A DNA stretch of 64,000 nt from Evansella vedderi. Its GTDB lineage: Bacteria > Bacillota > Bacilli > Bacillales > Salisediminibacteriaceae. Made by a program: the position numbers and the translations under genes. Under the pieces are notes generated by a model. That model made no database searches and was not told the origin of the DNA. It saw only the letters and a list, made by a program, of their open reading frames with translations. Positions 45,441 through 54,291 of the stretch are shown here, one piece after another. The stretch's first letter is position 1. Every line of letters begins with the position of its first letter. Location: positions 30,725-94,724 of the forward strand of contig NZ_JAUSUG010000022.1 of NCBI RefSeq assembly GCF_030813435.1, given 5' to 3'.

Positions 45441-45604
45441 TCTCACAGCCCTCCTTATATTATGATGATATCACTTATTTATCAACTAGAGAAAACAGAG
45501 AGCCCAACTAACTACTCCCTTCATCTAATCAAACAAAAAGCAACAGCATCTACCCTATCAAGTAGGAAAGGTGTTGTTACTAGTTATTTTGCACTGTATA
45601 AAGT
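45441..45604. other. intergenic region, no gene
   Basis: This stretch contains an imperfect hairpin (AACAGCATCTACC and AGGTGTTGTT, about 45543-45585) and no coding signal. The wider gap continues through the direct repeat at 45605 to the sulfatase fragment at 46138. The stretch 45769-46137 is AT-rich and shows nothing I can name. Confidence 0.5.
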
Positions 45605-45768
45605 CTTACCTTCACTAATTTAATTCTACCATCAAACAAAAACACTGATTGAAAATAGTATTATTTTTGATGCTTTTTTGCGTTCGTTCCATCTCTTAAT
45701 TAGTTTTCCGTTTTGAATGTTATTATCATTGCGAAACGTAATTTGTCTCCCAAAACTGAACCCGTTTA
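45605..45768 (-). repeat. 164-bp direct repeat, copy 1
   Basis: From CTTACCTTCACTAATTTAATTC to ACCCGTTTA this block matches 47822-47984 with roughly half a dozen differences. Read on the minus strand, its first part encodes RQITFRNDNNIQ, like copy 2, but the frame is broken by an extra A. It is thus a duplicated 3' end of an unknown gene plus its downstream flank. Confidence 0.85.
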
Positions 45769-46137
45769 CATGGATACTATTAATTTTTTAATTTTTATCA
45801 GAGAATTTTTTGCTTTTTATCATCCCCTTTTGCAGTTCTCTACTTTGTACCATCCATTTACTAAAAATACATATCATTAATCGATAGACAAATTTCATAT
45901 TGTGAAATGTTTTGAATTTTTAATGTTTACGTTAATAATTCCCCAAAAAATGTATAACACATTAATATTAATTTTAGAAACTAACAGTAAATGTTGATCG
46001 ATTTCTTTTTGAAATAAATTGAACTATTACTCCAATCTTGCTAAAAACAAGTCTATTCTTAATAAAAAGCCTAAATCTGATAAACCATACTTCACACAGA
46101 GCATCACACACAAATCCGTTGCAATATCAAATTAATT

Positions 46138-46464
46138 TCATGTCTTTGTAAGCGGGTCCTGTTCATGTGCAGCTAATATATCAATTAACTTATTCCGATA
46201 CTCCAGCCTCTTTTCTAAATTCTTATGAGCAAGGTTTGAAACTTCATTCGGATCCTCAAGGATATGAAAAAGTACTTCATACCATATATATTTCCACTCC
46301 CCGTCTGTCATCATGAAGGAACGATTCACGTTTCTGTCAACAATTTTGAAGTGAAAAAACCTAACCCTCCTTTGAACTGCCCCGTAAATGTTAGACATCA
46401 AACTAACATTTAACGAGGAATTAGACTTTGGTCTTCCAAAATCATGCCAATTGTGTAATATCAC
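46138..46464 (-). pseudogene. C-terminal fragment of a sulfatase
   Basis: The 108-codon frame contains RSFMMTDGEWKYIWYE followed by HILEDPNEVSNLAH and a helical tail, the usual C-terminal layout of the sulfatase/alkaline phosphatase superfamily (substrate-strand Lys, then LxDLxxDPxExxNLA). The N-terminal catalytic half with the Cys/Ser-x-Pro-x-Arg signature is absent, and no upstream frame supplies it. It is a decayed remnant on the same strand as the split gene at 46652-47703. Confidence 0.55.
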
Positions 46465-46651
46465 TTTCTATTGAATAGTATGGTTGTACAACGCAGCAAA
46501 AAGCGCTGATTTTCTTTCGTTCCCATCTTGAAAGTACAAGACCAATCTTGAATCCTTAATTGTTTTTCAGCCCCTTATGCCAAAGAAATTAACTTAGTAT
46601 CAACTATACCAGGTATCAAAAACCATTTTAATGTTCTTATTTTCGTACAAG

Positions 46652-47703
46652 TTATTGATAAATAACAAGCCCCGGTTTCGGGTTGAGATTCATAACTTCT
46701 TCTGGAGTCATTAAAGGATCATCATAGTGGACCCCTGGTATATCAGAATAGTAATACCATAATTTAAAGCCTTTGTATGGTATATTCGTTGCCTTGGAAT
46801 TTGTGGCGTGGGTCGCTATCTTTCCGGAAGGTGGACCCCAACCTGACGTATTATGCACAAGCAACACGGGATCATAATCAACGGATATGACTTCAATATC
46901 AGGTACCATCTTTTCAACGAACTGATGGAAAACAAATTGTCTTACACCTGGGATGTTTTTGGCAATCATATATTCACGCATTGTTTCTTGAATTTGATTT
47001 ATTTCATGGTCAGATAAATACCCTATCTCTCTCATTGGATTATTCGTACGCCATTCCGGTCAAGCGCTAGATGGACATTTGGATATCTCAGAAATGGCAA
47101 AATTTCATTAAGAGCATCGATAGGATGGTATTTCCCCATTTGATGGTCAAGATAGACTAAGACTCCATTCTTATAGGTTTCCTCAACGTATGACATCATT
47201 TGGTCGAAATTCATTCTACCAATTTCGCCTCCCGGCTGAACCGTTCCATAAATAAGGTAAATTGCTGGAATGACACCTTTATCACCATTAACAGTTTCGT
47301 ATTTTTCAGCTGTCTTTTCTAACAGAGGTATAAGCTCTTGAACAGAGTGTCGTCCTACAATTCCCATTAATCTAGAATTAGGGTGTCCGTAATAGGCCAC
47401 TACCGTATTATCTTCAAAGAGGGTTGGAGATGTAAAGAAATCATTCATTTCCTCATCTTCAAAAAGGCTTGGATCAGATAAGAATTCTCTAGAATCCCTA
47501 ACTGTAAATCTAGTTAAAACCCAACCTTCAATCGTATTATCTCCACTCCCAACTTGAATATTTAACCAGTCATCTTCCCCATCTTGAACTTCTTCCAAAA
47601 CTTTTACTTGTTTTCCTTTAGTGATAATCCCAAGTGAAGCCTGTCCCCTTGTTCCTTTGTATACTGATGCAAGGATTTGAACTTGGAATTCCCTCAGACT
47701 CAA
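46652..47703 (-). pseudogene. frameshifted SH3-domain protein, 5' truncated
   Basis: Two frames (47703-47032, then 47035-46652) form one gene. The first ends NVHLALDRNGVRIIQ. Adding one C in the GACCGG around 47058 gives LDPEWRTNNPMREIGYLSDHEINQ and runs straight into the second frame, so a single-base deletion split it. The joined protein (about 350 aa) has an N-terminal bacterial SH3 fold (about 5-70) and then an uncharacterised barrel-like domain (VVAYYGHPNSRLMGI ... FVFHQFVEKM). The first frame opens with a TTG fused directly to a terminator hairpin, with no RBS, so the 5' end is also missing. I cannot assign a function. Confidence 0.75.
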
Positions 47704-47748
47704 AAAACACTTACCCTTGTAACATTATATATTTACAAGGGTAAGTGT
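47701..47748 (-). terminator. strong orphan terminator
   Basis: ACACTTACCCTTGTAA (47707-47722) and TTACAAGGGTAAGTGT (47733-47748) are a perfect 16-bp inverted pair. On the minus strand TTTTTTG follows at once. It abuts the truncated 5' end of the SH3-domain pseudogene and would silence any transcript entering from upstream. Confidence 0.9.
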
Positions 47749-47821
47749 ATGTATAAAAGAAACAACAATAAACAAGAGAATAAGCGCTTTAGTTTGAAAT
47801 TCCTTGTTGCGTAGTATAGGC

Positions 47822-47984
47822 CTTACCTTCACTAATTTAATTCTACCATCAAACGAAAACACTGATTGAAAATAGTGTTATTTTTGATGCTTTTTGCGTT
47901 CGTTCCATCTGTTAATTAGTTTTCGGTTTTGAATGTTATTATCATTGCGAAACGTAATTTGTCTCCCAAAACCGAACCCGTTTA
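47822..47984 (-). repeat. 164-bp direct repeat, copy 2
   Basis: This is the partner of 45605-45768. The two copies lie in the same orientation about 2.2 kb apart and enclose the sulfatase and SH3-protein remnants. On the minus strand this copy holds the end of the open frame described at 47878-48081. Confidence 0.85.
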
Positions 47985-48081
47985 GAATTATTCTCTCAAG
48001 TCCAGCCAAATCACCTCCACATGACTTGAGTGTGATGGTGAAAGCATCATCAATAAGATCAAATAAAGGTGGTCTTACCTT
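47878..48081 (-). pseudogene. 3' remnant of an unidentified gene
   Basis: Reading the minus strand from 48081, 67 codons stay open to TAA at 47878. They include PPLFDLIDDAFTITLKSCGG, then DLAGLERIILNGFGFGRQ, and end INRWNERKKHQK. The composition looks coding, but there is no start codon and a stop lies immediately upstream. The last third is duplicated at 45.7 kb. I do not recognise the family. Confidence 0.5.
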
Positions 48082-48101
48082 TTATGCTAACTATACAAAT
48101 A

Positions 48102-48138
48102 GGGTAGTCCATTCTGCCCTAAGGACTACCCATTTTTT
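48102..48138 (+). terminator. terminator-like hairpin
   Basis: GGGTAGTCC (48102-48110) pairs with GGACTACCC (48123-48131), followed by ATTTTTT on the plus strand. No intact plus-strand gene precedes it. Confidence 0.7.
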
Positions 48139-48245
48139 AAATTAGGATAATATGGTTTACCCCTATATATGTTCCCTTATGGTTGTACGTAGCTTCGCAG
48201 GGCATAATACCGCCAAGCTTTGATCGTTGTTTTACATGTTTACTC

Positions 48246-48330
48246 GAGCAAACGACACGTTTGTCGGGGCAAACATCGTGTTTGTTAGAACAGAAGATGG
48301 GTTTGTAAGGTCAAACGTACTGTTTGGTAC
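48246..48330. repeat. 21-bp tandem array of small palindromes
   Basis: Four units at a 21-bp step begin at 48248, 48269, 48290 and 48311. Each has the form CAAAC-N5-GTTTG (for example CAAACGACACGTTTG and CAAACATCGTGTTTG), with the third unit decayed in its left arm. No gene covers it. The rest of the 48082-48590 gap has only hairpins. Confidence 0.75.
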
Positions 48331-48519
48331 TTTTATAAAAAAATAGAATTTTAGATAGTATTTTGGAAATACTAGTTATTTAAAATAGAATCTTTTCGTT
48401 ATTGGAGGCCAAAATGAAAAAAGTAGAAGTGACTTTCTTAATGTACGATGAAATGAGGACAACTGAACTAGTCGGTTGTGAATTTTCTTAATTATTTGAT
48501 TAGAATAAGGTAATATTTA

Positions 48520-48558
48520 AAATGATCATCTGCAAATCTTGGACAGATGATCATTTTC
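48520..48558 (-). terminator. ROK gene terminator
   Basis: AAAATGATCATCTG (48520-48533) and CAGATGATCATTTT (48545-48558) form a perfect 14-bp stem with A/T flanks usable in both directions. It lies 33 bases past the stop of the ROK gene. Confidence 0.85.
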
Positions 48559-48590
48559 AACTACTGTTACAAGGTAATTATCTGTTAATA

Positions 48591-49763
48591 TTATTTGAAT
48601 AAACCGCGAAAAACTTGGATTGCCGCTCCGATAGCAGCAGAGTCTTCTCCGAGACTACCTTTCCTAATAACGACATTGTTTCTTCTTGTGGAATACATAT
48701 GCTCTTTAGATACACGAATAACTTCCTTGTAGTAGTCTTCCGATTCGTAAATTAATTTCCCATGTAAAACGACGGTGCTTGGGTGTAATATGTTGATCAT
48801 ATTAGCAATTGCAATTCCGTAGTAATAAGCTGATTCCAACAGTTTCTTTAAAATATCATCATTATTTATAAGGAGACCCAACAGTTCATCAACCGTTTTT
48901 AATTTAAAAGGGGTCTGATTACTTGTTTCTTCTATACTTTTAAAGATAGCATCAAAGGATACATAGGCATTTAAGCAGCCTTTTTTACCGCAAATACATG
49001 TCCTTCCGTTTGGTTCGATAATGATATGACCATAGGAGCTCGTATCTCCTTCACGAAAGTTTAAAGAAACTCCCTTGTTAATAAAGCCGCAGCGAATACC
49101 ATAACCGCTTATACAATAGAGCATATCTTCATTCTCAAATTCATGGTATTCATATTCGGCTAAAGCGGCCGTATTTGCTCCATTATTTAAGAAAACCGGA
49201 ACGGCAAATGCCGACTGAAACATCGTAACGATATAAACATCTTTCCAACCCTCTGCTAGAAATCCTTCTGGATTGAGAATAATACCTTTCTCCCTATCCA
49301 GTGGTCCAACAGCACCAACACCAATCCCCAACAATAAATCAATAGGTATAAGGTGCTCCTCTAGTAAAACGTTGATATTATGTATGACTTTGTCAATAGT
49401 TACTACCGGTGTATGGGAGTATGTCAATGTAAACCGCTTCTGACCAATTGACTCAAACTTAATATTCAGTAAGGCAATATTGACATGGGTCCTGGATATT
49501 TCGATTCCTATTACAAAACCGGTATTTGGTACCACTTCATATAGGGCAGGGGGTCTCCCCCCACTAGATTCGCCATATCCACTTGTTCGGATTAGACCCC
49601 TGGCTTCCAGTTCACCTACCATACGAGTTAATGTTGTTTGGGGTATATTGATTTCATTCAAAAAATCAACCTTTGAAGCCTTTCCTTTTTTATGTATTAA
49701 TTGATACACGGATTTTTTTAGTTGATTTTTTGCCGAATCATCTTCAAGAAATGCCTTTAACAC
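48591..49763 (-). CDS. ROK-family transcriptional repressor
   Basis: This 390-residue protein has an N-terminal winged helix (about 12-75, KASKVDFLNEINIPQTTLTRMVGELEARGLI) and a ROK sugar-kinase-like domain with the zinc motif GRTCICGKKGCLNAYVS and the late STVVLHGKLIYESEDYY. This is the XylR/NagC type, which derepresses sugar genes when bound by sugar. No sugar operon is adjacent. The neighbour is a divergent SulP transporter, so the target is unclear. A degenerate second copy of its last 23 codons sits at 51744-51813. Confidence 0.9.
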   Translation of the reverse strand: MLKAFLEDDSAKNQLKKSVYQLIHKKGKASKVDFLNEINIPQTTLTRMVGELEARGLIRTSGYGESSGGRPPALYEVVPNTGFVIGIEISRTHVNIALLNIKFESIGQKRFTLTYSHTPVVTIDKVIHNINVLLEEHLIPIDLLLGIGVGAVGPLDREKGIILNPEGFLAEGWKDVYIVTMFQSAFAVPVFLNNGANTAALAEYEYHEFENEDMLYCISGYGIRCGFINKGVSLNFREGDTSSYGHIIIEPNGRTCICGKKGCLNAYVSFDAIFKSIEETSNQTPFKLKTVDELLGLLINNDDILKKLLESAYYYGIAIANMINILHPSTVVLHGKLIYESEDYYKEVIRVSKEHMYSTRRNNVVIRKGSLGEDSAAIGAAIQVFRGLFK

Positions 49764-49993
49764 CTCAGTAACACCTCCTTTTCCCCTCTAATTGAAAACT
49801 CACTATAAAGATACTAGTGCAATTATATCTTAATACCCATTAAACGTTAATTCAATTTCTGGTAAATAACGAATAATTCGAGGTCCCTTTACTTGCATTA
49901 TTAATACATTACAAATCCTCAAAGACTTTTAACCAAAATGGATAAAAGTGTGTTATAATATGATTATTATCAGATGAAAGGACGAAAACATTC

Positions 49994-51682
49994 ATGTTAG
50001 AGAGAATACTCCCCGCTACGCGCTGGATAAAGGATTATCAACGGAATGATCTATATGAGGACTTAAACGCAGGTATCATCGTCTTTATTATGTATGTTCC
50101 ACAAGGAGTGGCCTATGCAATGTTAGCTGGTCTTCCACCAGTTATGGGATTGTACGCAGCAACGATACCAGTTATCATGTACGCACTTTTTGCTTCTTCT
50201 AAGCACCTTGCAGTTGGTCCCGTAGCATTAATCTCATTATTAGTTTTATCTGGAGTTTCCACAATATCGGAACCGGGTACACCAGAATATATTTCTTATG
50301 TCATCTTACTTTCCTTTATGATAGGGGTTATTCATTTTTTATTGGGTATCCTGAAGATGGGAGTTTTACTTAATTTCCTTTCCCATGCTGTCATTAGCGG
50401 GTTTATTTCTGCAGCAGCGATTATTATCGCCTTTAGCCAGTTAAAAAATGTACTTGGTATTGAAATAGAACCAAGTATGTATATTTACCAAGTTATTATG
50501 GAAGCAGCCCATAATATAAGCTCGACAAACTTATATACTCTCTCCATCGCCTTGGGAAATATTTTCGCTTTAGTTCTATTAAAAAAGTACTTACCGAAAT
50601 TTCCAACCTCCATTATTGTTGTGATTGTTACCATGCTCACCGTTTATTGGTTTAACCTAGATCAACAGGGTGTTAAAATTGTCGGTTCCGTTCCCAACGG
50701 AATGCCCAGCTTCTTAGCACCAGCCTTTAGCCTCGAATCGATTAGAATTCTCTTACCTACAGCACTAACCATTGCTTTTATTGCATTTATGGAGTCGATT
50801 GCTATTGCTAAATCCATCGCTGCCAAAGAGAATTATCGAATCGATGTCAATCAAGAGTTAAAGGGTGTCGGCTTGGCGAATATAGTCGGATCCTTCTTTT
50901 CTAGTTATCCGATTACAGGAAGCTTTACGAGGTCAGCAGTTAACTATCAATCTGGAGCCAAAACACCGTTAGCTTCCATTTTTACAGCTTTTTTCTTAAT
51001 AATTACTTTATTATTTTTCACGCAGTTTTTTTATTATCTGCCCCATGCCACTTTATCTGCAATAATACTTGTTGCAGTCTATAAGCTTGTGGATTTTAAA
51101 GAAGCCAAGCACATTTTTCAATTAAAAAAAGCAGATGGTTGGATTTTAGTTGTTACTTTCGTTTCTACCTTAATCATCGGTTTAGAACTCGGTATCTTAG
51201 TAGGGATAATCTTTTCTTTAATAACCGTCCTTCACCGCACAGCGAATCCTGATCCTTTCATTGTAGAGTTGGGATACATAGAACAAAAGGATGTATTTCA
51301 AAACATCAATCGAATCCCTGATGGAAAAACATATTCTGAAACTGTAATTTTGCGTATCGATTCGTCTTTATATTTCGCTAATATTTCACATCTTGAAAAA
51401 AAGTTGGAAGAACTAATACAACAAAGGAAGAACATTAAATCCCTTATTTTTGACATGTCCGGTGTCAATTCTATCGATTCAGAAGCGGTTCATCGCTTTG
51501 AAGATATTTTAAGAGATTTAAGAGATAAAAATGGAATTCATTTTGAATTTACCCATATGAAATATTCCGTAAGAGAAATTATCACAAAATCAAAGTGGGA
51601 TACGAAATTCGGCTTACCCATTTCATATCAATCTCTCAAAGAAGTTTTAACGAGACAAGGACTAATGAAAAACACAGGATAA
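49994..51682 (+). CDS. SulP-family anion transporter
   Basis: This 562-residue protein has 11-14 membrane helices and a C-terminal cytosolic STAS domain (about 435-555, with SLIFDMSGVNSIDSEAVHRFEDIL). The SulP signature is at the N-terminus (DLNAGIIVFIMYVPQGVAYAMLAGLPPVMGLYAA), followed by NIVGSFFSSYPITGSFTRSAVNYQSGAKTPLA. It may carry sulfate, bicarbonate or another small anion, and specificity cannot be read from sequence. AAAGGA precedes the ATG. It is a single-gene unit with its own terminator. Confidence 0.93.
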   Translation: MLERILPATRWIKDYQRNDLYEDLNAGIIVFIMYVPQGVAYAMLAGLPPVMGLYAATIPVIMYALFASSKHLAVGPVALISLLVLSGVSTISEPGTPEYISYVILLSFMIGVIHFLLGILKMGVLLNFLSHAVISGFISAAAIIIAFSQLKNVLGIEIEPSMYIYQVIMEAAHNISSTNLYTLSIALGNIFALVLLKKYLPKFPTSIIVVIVTMLTVYWFNLDQQGVKIVGSVPNGMPSFLAPAFSLESIRILLPTALTIAFIAFMESIAIAKSIAAKENYRIDVNQELKGVGLANIVGSFFSSYPITGSFTRSAVNYQSGAKTPLASIFTAFFLIITLLFFTQFFYYLPHATLSAIILVAVYKLVDFKEAKHIFQLKKADGWILVVTFVSTLIIGLELGILVGIIFSLITVLHRTANPDPFIVELGYIEQKDVFQNINRIPDGKTYSETVILRIDSSLYFANISHLEKKLEELIQQRKNIKSLIFDMSGVNSIDSEAVHRFEDILRDLRDKNGIHFEFTHMKYSVREIITKSKWDTKFGLPISYQSLKEVLTRQGLMKNTG

Positions 51683-51693
51683 ATCAATATACG

Positions 51694-51734
51694 AAAAAAA
51701 GAGATCGCCATTTTTTATTGACGATCTCTTTTTT
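51694..51734 (+). terminator. sulP terminator
   Basis: AAAAAAGAGATCG (51694-51706 region) pairs with CGATCTCTTTTTT (51722-51734), ending in a T-run. It starts 12 bases after the SulP stop. Confidence 0.92.
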
Positions 51735-51743
51735 CAAAGTAAA

Positions 51744-51813
51744 TTGAATAAGCCGCGAAATTACTAAAACTGCCGATCCAACAGCAGTGGGAGTCCTCTC
51801 CAAGACACCTTTT
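51744..51813 (-). pseudogene. degenerate 3' end of a second ROK gene
   Basis: On the minus strand the frame reads KGVLERTPTAVGSAVLVISR, aligning with KGSLGEDSAAIGAAIQVFRG at the end of the ROK protein encoded at 48591-49763. At DNA level GAATAAGCCGCGAAA matches GAATAAACCGCGAAA at the intact gene's end. Only about 23 codons remain. The rest of the gap to 52012 has a hairpin (AGGGTAACTC / GAGCTACCCT, 51814-51850) and nothing else clear. Confidence 0.7.
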
Positions 51814-52012
51814 AGGGTAACTCCAAGTAATGATTTCAGAGCTACCCTATTTTACTGCACGTGTATATCGTCTCGACCTAGCCACTAGATTTCCCGTTCT
51901 TTACGGTTGATTCCCCAAGGATTTCCTTGTCGTTCAATGTTGGTTATGGCACGTTGGCTCTAAGTAGCTCTACGAATAAAAATAAATCATCCTAATCTTT
52001 TCCTTGTTAACA

Positions 52013-53110
52013 TCAAAACCTAGTTATCTCATTGTAGAATGTATCTCTTTCTACAGGAGTTCGATTCGCCCCTTTTACTAAGTGGATTAGTTCATCTCTA
52101 GTTAGTCCTGCTGGTGTTAGTGCACCGGCAGCGTGACTTATTCGCTCTTGAACAAGAGTGCCATGTACATCTGAAGCGCCAAATGTTAATGATAGTTGTG
52201 CCAGTTGTGTACCTATATTTATAAAATAAGCTTTGATATGTTTAAAGTTATCTAACATCAAGCGGCTAATTGCTATGGTTTTTAAATCCTCAATAGCAGA
52301 AGTTCTTCTTTTGATTCCGGCCTTTGTACTTTTAGGTTGGACTGCCAGTGGGATAAATACATAAAAACCATTGGTTTTATCTTGTAGCTCCCGCAATTGA
52401 ATCATATGTTCGATTCTTTCTTCAATCGTTTCTATTGAACCGTATAGCATTGTAGCATGTGTTCGAAGACCTATGTTGTGGGCAACTTCTTGTATTTCAA
52501 GCCATTGTTCAGTCGTGGCTTTTCCAACACCCATCTTTTTACGATAGCGCTCGGATAAGATTTCTGCACCACCTCCAGTTAACGTATCTAATCCTGCTTC
52601 CATTAATGTCTTAAGAACGCTAGCATAACTTAATCCGCTTAATCTTGAAAAAAATTCAATTTCAGCAGCCGTATGGGCTTTTATCGAAACACCAGGAAAT
52701 GCTTTTTTAAGTGATTTTATACATTCAACATAATAACTAAACGGAACATTTGGATTATGTCCTCCTGTAATGTGAAATTCTCTTATTTGAGGATTAAAGT
52801 TTTGATTTACATACTCAACCATTTCTTCGCCACTTAATGTGTATGCCCCTTGTTCACCCGGTTCTTTCTTAAAATTACAAAAAGCACATTTAGCCTCACA
52901 GACATTTGTAAAGTAAAGTGTCATATTTTGGATGAAATAAACGAGATTGTTATTCTTTTTGAAGTTCACTTTGTCTGCCAATTGTCCAATTGTTAATAGA
53001 TCACTTGATTGGTATAAGTAAATCCCATCTTCCTTCGTTAATCTTTGACCGTTCTCTACCTTTTCAATAATTTCAACCATAGGCTTTTCAAGACTTATTT
53101 TTGTATTCAA
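52013..53110 (-). CDS. mqnE: radical SAM protein, aminofutalosine synthase (MqnE) type
   Basis: This 365-residue radical SAM enzyme has the cluster motif CEAKCAFCNFKKEPGEQGAYTLSGEE (CxxxCxxC, about residues 72-79), followed by REFHITGGHNPN and the C-terminal ASDVHGTLVQERISHAAGALTP. This combination marks the MqnE/MqnC/CofH group and best fits MqnE, which makes aminofutalosine in the alternative menaquinone route. No mqnA, mqnB, mqnC or mqnD is nearby. The start is TTG at 53110, with AGGAGG 7 bases upstream. The 434 bp between it and the divergent IclR gene is AT-rich with no visible element. Confidence 0.82.
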   Translation of the reverse strand: MNTKISLEKPMVEIIEKVENGQRLTKEDGIYLYQSSDLLTIGQLADKVNFKKNNNLVYFIQNMTLYFTNVCEAKCAFCNFKKEPGEQGAYTLSGEEMVEYVNQNFNPQIREFHITGGHNPNVPFSYYVECIKSLKKAFPGVSIKAHTAAEIEFFSRLSGLSYASVLKTLMEAGLDTLTGGGAEILSERYRKKMGVGKATTEQWLEIQEVAHNIGLRTHATMLYGSIETIEERIEHMIQLRELQDKTNGFYVFIPLAVQPKSTKAGIKRRTSAIEDLKTIAISRLMLDNFKHIKAYFINIGTQLAQLSLTFGASDVHGTLVQERISHAAGALTPAGLTRDELIHLVKGANRTPVERDTFYNEITRF

Positions 53111-53544
53111 GGTGCACCCTCCTATTTATTAATAAAATATGGGATACCTTTAGGTAACCCATATTTTAACATCAAAAAGCGTTTATTCTTTAACAAACTT
53201 TTTCATTCTAGTAAAAAACATAACTAAATATTCCGAAATTTTCAAGTGCTATTCATGTTTAAATAATTTTTTCATAGAGGACTATTTCCACCTAAAAAAT
53301 CAAAATAATTTTGCTATTATTCCCAATGTATATATACATTACTCTATAGCTTGTAATCAATATAAAGACATCCTTATAAAATATGCTTATAAATGATAAT
53401 CGCTAACAAACTATAAGTACTATGCTATTGTTATATATTTTGAATAATCAAAAAAATATGTATAATATGAATTTAAGTAGTTAGTTAAATAATTTATAGG
53501 CTACCATTATCTTTTAATTAAGTAAAAAAAAGGAGTGTAATAGT

Positions 53545-54291
53545 ATGATAGCTTCTGTTACTAGAGTATGCCAAATTTTAAATTGTTTTACTCCAGAGGA
53601 ACCCGTGTTAGGTAATGCTGAAATTGCAGAAAGACTTGGATTAAGCAGGAGTACTACGCATCACCTTATAACTACTCTCTGCAAGGAGGGAGTATTAATA
53701 AAAGATCTTAACAGGAAATACAGATTAGGTTGGAAACTTCTTGAATGGAATAATAGCGTTATGTTTCAGCAGGATTTTTATGACAGAGCCATGCCTCTAG
53801 TGAAGGGATTGGTAGAGAAATTTAAGGGAACATCACACATTGCCATGTTTGACGAAGGAGACGTAGTTAATGTCTTAAGAATTTCTTCAGATGATCCTGA
53901 ATTCCTTCCAACCTATCTCGGTTCAAGAATGCCTGCTTATTGTACAAGTGCTGGGAAAGCCCTGCTTGCTTACAATGAATCATACCTTCGGAAAACCATT
54001 GAAAAAGGTTTATCAAGGCAAGGACCTAATACGATTATGGATATCAAAACACTTAAAAGAGAATTAGAATCTGTCCGAGAACAGGGTTATTCCATAAGTA
54101 ATAATGAAAATAATACGTGTACCTATGCAATTGCTGCACCAATTCTTTCTTATTCAGGGGAAACGATAGCTTCAATCAATCTTGTTGGGACAACAAACTA
54201 CATGAGAGGCGTTGATCACGCATTTATGATTAAAAGTATAGTAAAAATGGCTAAAACATTATCTCGGGAGTTGGGTTATATTGAAATGTAG
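53545..54291 (+). CDS. IclR-family transcriptional regulator
   Basis: This 248-residue protein has an N-terminal winged helix (about 5-60, NAEIAERLGLSRSTTHHLITTLCKEGVLI) and an IclR effector domain (about 75-245, with SHIAMFDEGDVVNVLRISSDD, AYCTSAGKALLAY, and ATNLVGT-like strands near the end). AAAGGAGTG precedes the ATG. It is the first plus-strand gene before the MBL-TRAP-ALDH-ThDP set and is the likely regulator of that set, sensing an aromatic or aliphatic carboxylate as IclR proteins usually do (inference). Confidence 0.92.
   Translation: MIASVTRVCQILNCFTPEEPVLGNAEIAERLGLSRSTTHHLITTLCKEGVLIKDLNRKYRLGWKLLEWNNSVMFQQDFYDRAMPLVKGLVEKFKGTSHIAMFDEGDVVNVLRISSDDPEFLPTYLGSRMPAYCTSAGKALLAYNESYLRKTIEKGLSRQGPNTIMDIKTLKRELESVREQGYSISNNENNTCTYAIAAPILSYSGETIASINLVGTTNYMRGVDHAFMIKSIVKMAKTLSRELGYIEM

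Noticed and set aside
47933..48145. 70-codon plus-strand frame
   Set aside because: It overlaps the better minus-strand remnant, the direct repeat and a terminator, and its composition is not protein-like.
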